From: Phocoena phocoena
Lineage: Eukaryota > Chordata > Mammalia > Artiodactyla > Phocoenidae
Direction: 5' to 3'
Assembly: GCF_963924675.1 (NCBI RefSeq)
Contig: NW_027077452.1
Coordinates: 434,001 to 498,000, forward strand
Length of the DNA: 64,000 nucleotides
How positions within the stretch are numbered: position 1 is the stretch's first letter; the number at the start of each line of letters is the position of its first letter. The notes under the pieces were generated by a model. The model ran no database searches. It saw only the letters and a program-made list of their open reading frames with translations, and was not told the DNA's origin. Below are positions 1 to 10,474 of this stretch, piece by piece. Made by a program: the position numbers and the translations under genes.

Positions 1-1259
1 TGCAGATTTCCTTTACAGGCTTGCTTGGTCGGCCAAAAAGCGCGTATGCGTTTTTTCCTGAATATATTCAGGAAAAAACGCATACGCACTTTTTGGCCAA
101 GTGCATCATTGTCGACGTTCTGCCTCTTTTCCTATGCTTTCAGGGCAATTCCAGTCTACCCCCTGCAATCGTTTTCCTGAAATTCTGCCCCGCTTTCAAG
201 TCCCCTTCGCAGGCTTACTTCAATATATTTTTGGAGGATAGCTGTCATTTATAACTCTGCAGGTTTGTGAATTACAGTGCCCCTGAGCTCCTTTCTTCAA
301 CTCGCTTTCTTGTGAGCTGGGCACAAAACCGCAGGATTGCTTCAGGCCCTAATCTGTTTTCAGCAGGGCACGCTGAGCCTTTGTTTAATTCCTCTTCCTG
401 GTCGGCAATGAGCGTTACATTTGCCCGTGCAGACACCTATATCTAGTCTCTCATTGGTTCTCCCTATTCCTGTTCGTCTTGCGCAGAAATTGCAAGCTGT
501 GCCAAACAGGAGGTTAAAGGCAGTGACTCTCCAAGCGGGGAGAGTGTTAGTAAAGCATCTGGAATGGTGAACCCGAGGACCAGGATACGAAAACTGAGAT
601 GCATTTTAAATCGTTTCCCAATCACACGGTGGACCATACTGTGGGGTTCCCATGCATGTTTTAGCTGGAGGAAGAATCCCTTGTACCTGAAGAGTTGGGA
701 CCCATGGAATAGGTACCATGCAGTATGACTTCAAAGGGTCTGCATTTGCTCACCGAAACTCACCAATGCTATCAGCCTGAAGTGTCCAGCCTTATGTCTC
801 AACCAGCTCTGGGTGTAGATGTGGTCAATCCCGGTTTCATCACATGCCCTGAGTGAATTATTTAAGAATTGCTCTCTATTTTACTGTCTTTGTGTTTTGT
901 TTTCGAAATTTATTTTGATAATGGGATTTATCGGATTTTCACTGCTGCGTTTCGGCCGCTGTACACACGCTTGATTCTCTTACGGAGACATATATATCCA
1001 TGGGTTTTAAGATTCTTCCTAGTCAGGTATATTCCTAGGCGTTGAATATGTGGTGTTGGGTCCATTTCGTTGAGCAAGGAGTAGGTCTTGTCTATTACAT
1101 ATTTGGCTTATGGAAAGTTATCTGTGCTAATTTCAGTCTCTGGTTTTATGCAGCACCCCAAGGCACCTTTCCCCATAAGCAAGCACTAGTTGGTTTTCTA
1201 AATTTGAGACCCTGTTCTGTTTTGTAATTCAGTTCATGTGTAGTCAAGTTTACATTCCG

Positions 1260-1299
1260 TGTATTAGTGATATCTTATGATGTTTCTTTTTCTGTGTGA
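1260..1299 (+). other. Invariant 40-bp block of the satellite unit (unit 1 copy)
   Basis: The segment from TGTATTAGTGATATC to TTCTGTGTGA is the same in all 37 copies when read line by line, including truncated unit 20. The bases beside it do vary: G to A just before it in unit 14, and C to T or G to A just after it in units 10 and 23. It lies about 1.16 kb after the palindrome and about 100 bp before the ACGTACGT palindrome. No known binding motif is recognised; the function is unknown. Confidence 0.85.
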
Positions 1300-1465
1300 C
1301 GTAGTTCACGTAGAATCACCGTACCTGCATCCACTCACTATGCCGCTACGGGCCTGATGACACAGATTTCATTGCTGAGTGATATTGCATTGTACGTACG
1401 TGCCACAACTTCTTTATCCAATTTTTGCTTTCTGGGATATTTACCTTATACTGTAGACGAGCTTC

Positions 1466-1556
1466 TTGTGAACACAGCCGTCCCAAATATTGGGGTGGCT
1501 GTCTGTTTTTGATTTTAATTTCCGTAACCTATAGGACCATAAGTGGAAGTGCCATA
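1466..1556 (+). other. Two-haplotype segment, type A example (unit 1)
   Basis: About ten linked differences separate two forms of this ~90-bp segment. Type A: TTGTGAACAC, AAATATTGGGG, GCTGTCTG, a TTCCGTAAGC-like start and GTGGAAGTGCC. Type B: TTGG(G/A)AACAC, AAACTTTGG, GCTCTCTG, TTCCCTAAG and GTGCAATTGCC. Type B occurs in units 2, 5, 7, 8, 11, 12, 13 and 36; unit 10 is a switch; the rest are type A. Confidence 0.85.
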
Positions 1557-1774
1557 GGCTGTGTTGCTTTGTTTGTTACGTGTTTCGGGAAACACCATAC
1601 ACTTCTCCATGGTGGCTGCTGGCAATTTACATCCTGCCAATCAGCATAACAAGGCTCCCTGTTCTCCATATCCTGTCCTACCTTCCGGATTTTACACTTT
1701 TTTCAGATGGCCCTCTTGCCCGGGGGGCAGTGAGACTTCATTGTAGTGCAGATTTCCTTTACAGGCTTGCTTGG

Positions 1775-1846
1775 TTGGCCAAAAAGGGCGTATGCGTTTT
1801 TTCCTGAATATATTCAGGAAAAAACGCATACGCCCTTTTTGGCCAA
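1775..1846. repeat. 72-bp perfect spacerless palindrome (archetype)
   Basis: Two 36-bp arms are exact reverse complements with the axis between 1810 and 1811. The outermost pairs are TTGGCC/GGCCAA and the centre is CCTGAATATATTCAGG. An equivalent element sits 28 bp inside every unit except truncated unit 20. By eye it is perfect in units 2, 4, 5, 8, 9, 12, 14, 15, 19, 21, 25, 26, 28 and 34; other copies have one to a few mismatches. It could extrude as a cruciform, or fold as a hairpin in single-stranded DNA or RNA. Because it is self-complementary, both strands read the same there, which explains the mirrored open frames on the two strands. Confidence 0.98.
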
Positions 1847-3137
1847 GTGCATCATTGTCGACGTTCTGCCTCTTTTCCTATGCTTTCAGGGCAATTCCAG
1901 TCTACCCCCTGCAATCGTTTTCCTGAAATTCTGCACCACTTTCAAGTCCCCTTCGCAGGCTTACTTCAATATATTTTTGGAGGATAGCTGTCATTTATAA
2001 CTCTGCAGGTTTGTGAATTACAGTGCCCCTGAGCTCCTTTCTTCAAGTCGCTTTCTTGTGAGCTGGGCACAAAACCGCAGGATTGCTTCAGGCCCTAATC
2101 TGTTTCCGGCAGGGCATGCTGAGCCTTTGGTTAATTCCTCTTCCTGGTGGGAAATGAGCGTTACGTTTGCCCGTGCAGACACCTACAGCTAGTCTCTCAT
2201 TGGTTCTCCCTATTCCTGTTCATCTTGCACAGAAATTGCAAGCTGGGCCAAACAGGAGGTTAAAGGCACTGACTCTCCAAGCAGGGAGAGTGTTAGTAAA
2301 GCATCTGGAATGGTGAACCCGAGGACCAGGATACGAAAACTGAGATGCATTTTAAATCGTTTCCGAATCACACGGTGGACCATACTGTGGGTTTCCCATG
2401 CATGTTTTAGCTGGAGGAAGAATCCCTTGAACCTGAAGAGTTGGGACCCATGGAATAGGTACCATGCAGTATGACTTCAAAGGGTCTGCATTTGCTCACC
2501 GAAACTCACCAATGCTATCAGCCTGAAGTGTCCAGCCTTATGTGTCATCCAGCTCTGGGTGTAGATGTGGTCCATCCCGGTTGCATCACATGCCCTGAGT
2601 GAATTATTTAAGAATTGCTCTCTATTTCACTGTGTTTGTGTTTTGTTTTCGAAATTTATTTTGATAATGGGATTTATCGGATTTTCACTGCTGCGTTTCG
2701 GCCGCTGTACACACGCTTGATTCTCTCACGGAGACATATATATCCATGGGTTTTAAGATTCTTCCTAGTCAGGTATATTCCTAGGCGTTGAATATGTGGT
2801 GTTGAGTCCATTTCGTTGAGCAAGGAGTAGGTCTTGTCTGTTACATATTTGGCTTATGGAATGTTATCTGTGCTAATTTCAGTCTCTGGTTTTATGCAGC
2901 ACCCCAAGGCACCTTTACCCATAAGCAAGCACTAGTTGGTTTTCTAAATTTGAGACCCTGTTCTGTTTTGTAATTCAGTTCATGTGTAGTCAAGTTTACA
3001 TTCCGTGTATTAGTGATATCTTATGATGTTTCTTTTTCTGTGTGACGTAGTTCACGTAGAATCACCGTACCTGCATCCACTCACTATGCCGCTACGGGCC
3101 TGATGACACAGATTTCATTGATGAGTGATACTGCATT

Positions 3138-3149
3138 GCACGTACGTGC
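3138..3149. repeat. 12-bp palindrome GCACGTACGTGC (unit 2 copy)
   Basis: A perfect 12-bp palindrome near unit position 1392, found in many copies (for example units 2, 5, 7, 8, 10-14, 20, 22, 27-33). In others the second base is T, which leaves a 10-bp palindrome. It contains two overlapping CACGTA/TACGTG half E-box-like words. Short palindromes can occur by chance, so function is unproven. Confidence 0.7.
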
Positions 3150-3492
3150 CACAACTTCTTTATCCATTTTTTGCTTTCTGGGATATTTACCTGGTACTGT
3201 AGACGAGCTTCTTGGGAACACAGCCGTCCCAAAATTTGCGTGGCTCTCTGTTTTTGATTTTAATTTCCCTAAGTAATAGGACCATAAGTGCAATTGCCAT
3301 AGGCTGTGTTGCTTTATTTCTTACGTGTTTCAGGAAACACCATACACTTCTCCAGGGTGGCTGTTGTCAATTTACATCCTGCCAATCAGCATAACAAGGC
3401 TCCCTGTTCTACATATCCTGTCCTAACTTTCTGGATTTTACACTTTTTTCAGATGGCCCTTTTGCCCGGGGGGCAGTGAGACTTCATTGTAG

Positions 3493-5238
3493 TGCAGATT
3501 TCCTTTACAGGCTTGCTTGGTTGGCCAAAAAGGGCGTATGCGTTTTTCCCTGAATATATTCAGGAAAAAACGCATACGCCCTGTTTGGCCAAGTGCATCA
3601 TTGTCGACGTTCTGCCTCTTTTCCTATGCTTTCAGGGCAATTCCACTCTACCCCCTGAAATCGTTTTCCTGAAATTCTGCCCCGCTTTCAAGTCCCCTTC
3701 GCAGGCTTACTTCAATATATTTTTGGAGGATAGCTGTCATTTATAACTCTGCAGGTTTGTGAATTACAGTGCCCCTGAGCTCCTTTCTTCAACTCGCTTT
3801 CTTGTGAGCTGGGCACAAAACTGCAGGATTGCTTCAGGCCCTAATCTGTTTTCAGCAGGGCACGCTGAGCCTTTGTTTAATTCCTCTTCCTGGTCGGCAA
3901 TGAGCGTTACATTTGCCAGTGCAGACACCTACAGCTAGTCTCTCATTGGTTCTCCCTATTCCTGTTCATCTTGCACAGAAATTGCAAGCTGTGCCAAACA
4001 GGAGGTTAAAGGCACTGACTCTCCAAGCGGGGAGAGTGTTAGTAAAGCATCTGGAATGGTGAACCCGAGAACCAGGATACGAAAACTGTGATGCATTTTA
4101 AGTCGTTTCCCAATCATACGGTGGACGATACTCTGGGTTTCCCATGCATGTTTTAGCTGGAGGAAGAATCCCTTGAACCTGGAGAGTTGGGACCCATGGA
4201 ATGGGTACCATGCAGTATGACTTCAAAGGGTCTGCATTTGCTCACCGAAACTCACTAATGCTATCAGCCTGAAGTGTCCAGCCTTATGTCTCAACCAGCT
4301 CTGGGTGTAGATGTGGTCAATCCCGGTTGCATCACATGCCCTGAGTGAATTATTTAAGACTTGCTCTCTATTTCACTGTCTTTGTGTTTTGTTTTCGAAA
4401 TTTATTTTGATAATGGGATTTATCGGATTTTCACTGCTGCGTTTCGGCCGCTGTACACACGCTTGATTCTCTTACGGAGACATATATATCCATGGGTTTT
4501 AAGATTCTTCCTAGTCAGGTATATTCCTAGGCGTTGAATATGTGGTGTTGGGTCCATTTCGTTGAGCAAGGAGTAGGTCTTGTCTATTACATATTTGGCT
4601 TATAGAAAGTTATCTGTGCTAATTTCAGTCTCTGGTTTTTGCAGCACCCCAACGCACCTTTCCCCATAAGCAAGCACTAGTTGGTTTTCTAAATTTGAGA
4701 CCCTGTTCTGTTTTGTAATTCAGTTCATGTGTAGTCAAGTTTACATTCCGTGTATTAGTGATATCTTATGATGTTTCTTTTTCTGTGTGACGTAGTTCAC
4801 GTGGAATCACCGTACCTGCATCCACTAACTATGCCGCTACGGGCCTGATGACACAGATTTCATTGCTGAGTGATATTGCATTGTACGTACGTGCCACAAC
4901 TTCTTTATCCAATTTTTGCTTTCTGGGATATTTACCTGATACTGTAGACGAGCTTCTTGTGAACACAGCCGTCCCAAATATTGGGGTGGCTGTCTGTTTT
5001 TGATTTTAATTTCCGTAAGCTATAGGACCATAAGTGGAAGTGCCATAGGCTGTGTTGCTTTGTTTGTTACGTGTTTCAGGAAACACCATACACTTCTCCA
5101 TGGTGGCTGCTGGCAATTTACATCCTGCCAATCAGCATAACAAGGCTCCCTGTTCTCCATATCCTGTCCTACATTTCTGGATTTTACACTTTTTTCAGAT
5201 GGCCCTTTTGCCCGGCGGGCAGTGAGACTTCATTGTAG
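3493..5238 (+). repeat. Satellite unit 3 (type A)
   Basis: Length 1746 bp. Palindrome at 3521-3592 has two mismatched positions (TTTTTCCC in the left arm, CCCTGTTTGG in the right arm); unit 6 shares both. One base is missing in the TTTTTGCAGCACC segment near 4636. The G-run is interrupted (CCGGCGGGC). Confidence 0.97.
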
Positions 5239-6983
5239 TGCAGATTTCCTTTACAGGCTTGCTTGGTTGGCCAAAAAGGGCGTATGCGTTTTTTCCTGAA
5301 TATATTCAGGAAAAAACGCATACGCCCTTTTTGGCCAAGTGCATCATTGTCGACGTTGTGCCTCTTTTCCTATGCTTTCAGGGCAATTCCAGTCTACCCC
5401 TGCAATCGTTTTCCTGAAATTCTGCCCCGCTTTCAAGTCCCCTTCGCAGGCTTACTTCAATATATTTTTGGAGGATGGCTGTCATTTATAACTCTGCAGG
5501 TTTGTGAAGTACAGTGCCCCTGAGCTCCTTTCTTCAACTCGCTTTCTTGTGAGCTGGGCACAAAACCGCATGATTGCTTCAGGCCCTAATCTGTTTCCGG
5601 CAGGGCATGCTGAGCCTTTGGTTAATTCCTCTTCCTGGTGGGAAATGAGCGTTACGTTTGCCCGTGCAGACACCTACAGCTAGTCTCTCATTGGTTCTCC
5701 CTATTCCTGTTCATCTTGCACAGAAATTGCAAGCTGGGCCAAACAGGAGGTTAAAGGCACTGACTCTCCAAGCAGGGAGAATGTTAGTAAAGCATCTGGA
5801 ATGGTGAACCCGAGGACCAGGATACGAAAACTGAGATGCATTTTAAATCGTTTCCCAATCACACGGTGGACCATACTGTGGGGTTCCCATGCATGTTTTA
5901 GCTGGAGGAAGAATCCCTTGTACCTGAAGAGTTGGGACCCATGGAATAGGTACCATGCAGTATGACTTCGAAGGGTCTGCATTTGCTCACCGAAACTCAC
6001 CAATGCTATCAGCCTGAAGTGTCCAGCCGTATGTCTCAACCAGCTCTGGGTGTAGATGTGGTCAATCCCGGTTGCATCACATGCCCTGAGTGAATTATTT
6101 AAGAATTGCTCTCTATTTTACTGTCTTTGTGTTTTGTTTTCGAAATTTATTTTGATAATGGGATTTATCGGATTTTCACTGCTGCATTTCGGCCGCTGTA
6201 CACACGCTTGATTCTCTTACGGAGACATATATATCCATGGGTTTTAAGATTCTTCCTAGTCAGGTATATTCCTAGGCGTTGAATATGTGGTGTTGGGTCC
6301 ATTTCGTTGAGCAAGGAGTAGGTCTTGTCTATTACATATTTGGCTTATGGAAAGTTATCTGTGCTAATTTCAGTCTCTGGTTTTATGCAGCACCCCAAGG
6401 CACCTTTCCCCATAAGCAAGCACTAGTTGGTTTTCTAAATTTGAGACCCTGTTCTGTTTTGTAATTCAGTTCATGTGTAGTCAAGTTTACATTCCGTGTA
6501 TTAGTGATATCTTATGATGTTTCTTTTTCTGTGTGACGTAGTTCACGTAGAATCACCGTACCTGCATCCACTCACTATGCCGCTACGGGCCTGATGACAC
6601 AGATTTCATTGCTGAGTGATATTGCATTGTACGTACGTGCCACAACTTCTTTATCCAATTTTTGCTTTCTGGGATATTTACCTTATACTGTAGACGAGCT
6701 TCTTGTGAACACAGCCGTCCCAAATATTGGGGTGGCTGTCTGTTTTTGATTTTAATTTCCGTAACCTATAGGACCATAAGTGGAAATGCCATAGGCTGTG
6801 TTGCTTTGTTTGTTACGTGTTTCAGGAAACACCATACACTTCTCCATGGTGGCTGCTGGCAATTTACATCCTGCCAATCAGCATAACAAGGCTCCCTGTT
6901 CTCCATATCCTGTCCTACCTTCCGGATTTTACACTTTTTTCAGATGGCCCTCTTGCCCGGGGGGCAGTGAGACTTCATTGTAG
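5239..6983 (+). repeat. Satellite unit 4 (type A, mosaic)
   Basis: Length 1745 bp. Perfect palindrome at 5267-5338. The first ~540 bp match unit 8 (GTGAAGTACAG near 5503; GCATGATTGC near 5568). The rest matches unit 1, including the rare CTATTTTACTG near 6113. This mosaic marks an exchange point between about 5500 and 5790. Confidence 0.97.
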
Positions 6984-9015
6984 TGCAGATTTCCTTTACA
7001 GGCTTGCTTGGTTGGCCAAAAAGGGCGTATGCGTTTTTTCCTGAATATATTCAGGAAAAAACGCATACGCCCTTTTTGGCCAAGTGCATCATTGTCGACG
7101 TTCTGCCTCTTTTCCTATGCTTTCAGGGCAATTCCAGTCTACCCCCTGCAATCGTTTTCCTGAAATTCTGCACCACTTTCAAGTCCCCTTCGCAGGCTTA
7201 CTTCAATATATTTTTGGAGGATAGCTGTCATTTATAACTCTGCAGGTTTGTGAATTACAGTGCCCCTGAGCTCCTTTCTTCAAGTCGCTTTCTTGTGAGC
7301 TGGGCACAAAACCGCAGGATTGCTTCAGGCCCTAATCTGTTTCCGGCAGGGCATGCTGAGCCTTTGGTTAATTCCTCTTCCTGGTGGGAAATGAGCGTTA
7401 CGTTTGCCCGTGCAGACACCTACAGCTATTTTCTCATTGGTTCTCCCTATTCCTGTTCAGCTTGCACAGAAATTGCAAGCTGGGCCAAACAGGAGGTTAA
7501 AGGCACTGACTCTCCAAGCAGGGAGAGTGTTAGTAAAGCATCTGGAATGGTGAACCCGAGGACCAGGATACGAAAACTGAGATGCATTTTAAATCGTTTC
7601 CGAATCACACGGTGGACCATACTGTGGGTTTCCCATGCATGTTTTAGCTGGAGGAAGAATCCCTTGAACCTGAAGAGTTGGGACCCATGGAATAGGTACC
7701 ATGCAGTATGACTTCAAAGGGTCTGCATTTGCTCACCGAAACTCACCAATGCTATCAGCCTGAAGTGTCCAGCCTTATGTGTCATCCAGCTCTGGGTGTA
7801 GATGTGGTCCATCCCGGTTGCATCACATGCCCTGAGTGAATTATTTAAGAATTGCTCTCTATTTCACTGTGTTTGTGTTTTGTTTTCGAAAATTATTTTG
7901 ATAATGGGATTTATCGGATTTTCACTGCTGCGTTTCGGCCGCTGTACACACGCTTGATTCTCTCACGGAGACATATATATCCATGGGTTTTAAGATTCTT
8001 CCTAGTCAGGTATATTCCTAGGCGTTGAATATGTGGTGTTGAGTCCATTTCGTTGAGCAAGGAGTAGGTCTTGTCTGTTACATATTTGGCTTATGGAATG
8101 TTATCTGTGCTAATTTCAGTCTCTGGTTTTATGCAGCACCCCAAGGCACCTTTACCCATAAGCAAGCACTAGTTGGTTTTCTAAATTTGAGACCCTGTTC
8201 TGTTTTGTAATTCAGTTCATGTGTAGTCAAGTTTACATTCCGTGTATTAGTGATATCTTATGATGTTTCTTTTTCTGTGTGACGTAGTTCACGTAGAATC
8301 ACCGTACCTGCATCCACTCACTATGCCGCTACGGGCCTGATGACACAGATTTCATTGATGAGTGATACTGCATTGCACGTACGTGCCACAACTTCTTTAT
8401 CCATTTTTTGCTTTCTGGGATATTTACCTGGTACTGTAGACGAGCTTCTTGGGAACACAGCCGTCCCAAAATTTGGGTGGCTCTCTGTTTTTGATTTTAA
8501 TTTCCCTAAGTAATAGGACCATAAGTGCAATTGCCATAGGCTGTGTTGCTTTATTTCTTACGTGTTTCAGGAAACACCATACACTTCTCCAGGGTGGCTG
8601 TTGTCAATTTACATCCTGCCAATCAGCATAACAAGGCTCCCTGTTCTACATATCCTGTCCTAACTTTCTGGATTTTACACTTTTTTCAGATGGCCCTTTT
8701 GCCCGGGGGGCAGTGAGACTTCATTGTAGTGCAGATTTCCTTTACAGGCTTGCTTGGTTGGCCAAAAAGGGCGTATGCGTTTTTCCCTGAATATATTCAG
8801 GAAAAAACGCATACGCCCTGTTTGGCCAAGTGCATCATTGTCGACGTTCTGCCTCTTTTCCTATGCTTTCAGGGCAATTCCACTCTACCCCCTGAAATCG
8901 TTTTCCTGAAATTCTGCCCCGCTTTCAAGTCCCCTTCGCAGGCTTACTTCAATATATTTTTGGAGGATAGCTGTCATTTATAACTCTGCAGGTTTGTGAA
9001 TTACAGTGCCCCTGA
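5782..9015 (+). repeat. 3-unit higher-order repeat, right copy
   Basis: Copy of 545-3778. Similarity drops on the left where unit 4 becomes unit 8-like (before about 5780) and on the right at 9016 (GAACTCC against GAGCTCC at 3779) and after. Confidence 0.9.
6984..8729 (+). repeat. Satellite unit 5 (type B)
   Basis: Length 1746 bp. Perfect palindrome at 7012-7083. Copy of unit 2 at a 5,237-bp offset. A TAG present in most copies in the CTACAGCTAGTC segment is changed to TATTTTC near 7428. This opens a 153-codon frame (7250-7711) that is unique to this unit and not evidence of coding. Confidence 0.97.
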
Positions 9016-10474
9016 ACTCCTTTCTTCAACTCGCTTTCTTGTGAGCTGGGCACAATACCGCAGGATTGCTTCAGGCCCTAATCTGTTCCGGCAGGGCACA
9101 CTGAGCCTTTGGTTAATTCCTCTTCCTGGTGGGAAATGAGCGTTACATTTGCCCGTGCAGACACCTATAGCTAGTCTCTCATTGGTTCTCCCTATTCCTG
9201 TTCATCTTGCACAGAAATTGCAAGCTGTGCGAAACAGGAGGTTAAAGGCACTGACTCTCCAAGCGGGGAGAGTGTTAGTAAAGCATCTGGAATGGTGAAC
9301 CCGAGGACCAGGATACGAAAACTGAGATGCATTTTAAATCGTTTCCCAATCACACGGTGGACCATACTGTGGGTTTCCCATGCATGTTTTAGCTGGAGGA
9401 AGAATCCCTTGAACCTGAAGAGTTGGGACCCATGGAATAGATACCATGTAGTATGACTTCAAAGGGTCTGCATTTGCTCACTGAAACTCACCAATGCTAT
9501 CAGCCTGAAGTGTCCATCCTTATGTCTCAACCAGCTCTGTGTGTAGATGTGGTAAATCCCGGTTTCATCACATGTCCTGAGTGAATTATTTAAGAATTGC
9601 TCTCTATTTCACTGTCTTTGTGTTTTATTTTCAAAATTTATTTTGATAATGGGATTTATCGGATTTTCACTGCTGCCTTTCGGCCGCTGTACACATGCTT
9701 GATTCTCTTACGGAGACATATATATCCATGGGTTTTAAGATTCTTCCTAGTCAGGTATATTTCTACGCATTGAATATGTGGTGTTGGGTCCATCTCATTG
9801 AGCAAGGAGTAGGTCTTGTCTATTACATATTTGGCTTATGGAAAGTTATCTGTGCTAATTTCAGTCTCTGGTTTTATGCAGCACCCCAACGCACCTTTCC
9901 CCATAAGCAAGCACTAGTTGGTTTTCTAAATTTGAGACCCTGTTCTGTTTTGTTATTCAGTTCATGTGTAGTCAAGTTTACATTCCGTGTATTAGTGATA
10001 TCTTATGATGTTTCTTTTTCTGTGTGACGTAGTTCACGTAGAATCACCGTACCTGCATCCACTCACTATGCCGCAAAGGGCCTGATGACACAGATTTCAT
10101 TGCTGAGTGATATTGCATTGTACGTACGTGCCACAACTTCTTTATCCAATTTTGCTTTCTGGGATATTTACCTTATAATGTAGACGAGCTTCTTGTGAAC
10201 ACAGCCGTCCCAAATATTGGGGTGGCTGTCTGTTTTTGATTTTAATTTCCGTAAGCTATAGGACCATAAGTGGAATTGCCATAGGCTGTGTTGCTTTGTT
10301 TGTTACGTGTTTCAGGAAACACCATACACATCTCCATGGTGGCTGCTGGCAATTTACATCCTGCCAATCAGCATAACAAGGCTCCCTGTTCTCCATATCC
10401 TGTCCTACATTTCTGGATTTTACACTTTTTTCAGATGGCCCTGTTGGCCGGCGGGTAGTGAGACTTCATTTTAG
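8730..10474 (+). repeat. Satellite unit 6 (type A)
   Basis: Length 1745 bp. Palindrome at 8758-8829 carries the same two arm mismatches as unit 3. Single-base losses lie in CTGTTCCGGC (near 9084) and in CCAATTTTGC (near 10150). The G-run reads GGCCGGCGGGTAG. After about 9015 it no longer follows unit 3. Confidence 0.97.

Larger units (their letters stand above)
1..1746 (+). repeat. Satellite unit 1 (type A)
   Basis: Length 1746 bp. The palindrome at 29-100 is imperfect (C at 30, and the inner arm step near 41 against 89). It carries the type A haplotype at about 1466-1556 and G6 near the end. It shares rare variants with units 7 and 36 (GGCAGTGACTC near 512; CTTGTACCTG near 680). From about 545 onward it matches unit 4 at a 5,237-bp offset. 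Confidence 0.97.
1747..3492 (+). repeat. Satellite unit 2 (type B)
   Basis: Length 1746 bp. Perfect 72-bp palindrome at 1775-1846. Type B haplotype near 3216-3300 and the GAGTCC/GGAATG pair near 2803-2860. It is nearly identical to unit 5. A hand count gives 43 CpG dinucleotides in this unit. Confidence 0.97.
545..3778 (+). repeat. 3-unit higher-order repeat, left copy
   Basis: Units 1 (from about 545) to 3 (to 3778) match 5782-9015 at a constant 5,237-bp offset. Rare shared variants include CTATTTTACTG (unit 1/4), the unit 2/5 type B set and the unit 3/6 palindrome mismatches. Confidence 0.9.

Noticed and set aside
985..1005. TATA-like ACATATATATCC followed by CCATGG
   Set aside because: An AT-rich word upstream of an ATG is expected by chance in AT-rich DNA. 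The ATG leads only to a short frame, and no other promoter elements support it.
1066..1084. CENP-B box-like sequence TTTCGTTGAGCAAGGAG
   Set aside because: The left half matches the CENP-B box, but of the nine essential positions only six match (the central A and two of the CGGG bases differ). It is not a functional box by the known consensus.
1297..1310. CRE-like TGACGTAG near the invariant block
   Set aside because: It matches only part of TGACGTCA and is itself altered in units 10 and 23, so it does not explain the conserved block.
1775..1846. Interpretation as terminal inverted repeats of a transposon, or as a bacterial terminator
   Set aside because: The arms have no spacer or internal sequence, there is no target-site duplication and no transposase. 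The surrounding DNA is a eukaryotic-type satellite, so a rho-independent terminator reading is not appropriate.
1746..2000. 84-codon open frame recurring in most units
   Set aside because: It begins at GTG, has no ATG at its start, is broken by stops in some units (for example unit 9), varies in length with stop-changing substitutions, and runs through the self-complementary palindrome, which gives the same peptide on both strands. It recurs only because the DNA recurs.
7250..7711. 153-codon frame in unit 5, the longest in the window
   Set aside because: It is opened by replacement of a TAG that most copies have, including its parent copy unit 2. No domain, signal peptide or family resemblance is visible.
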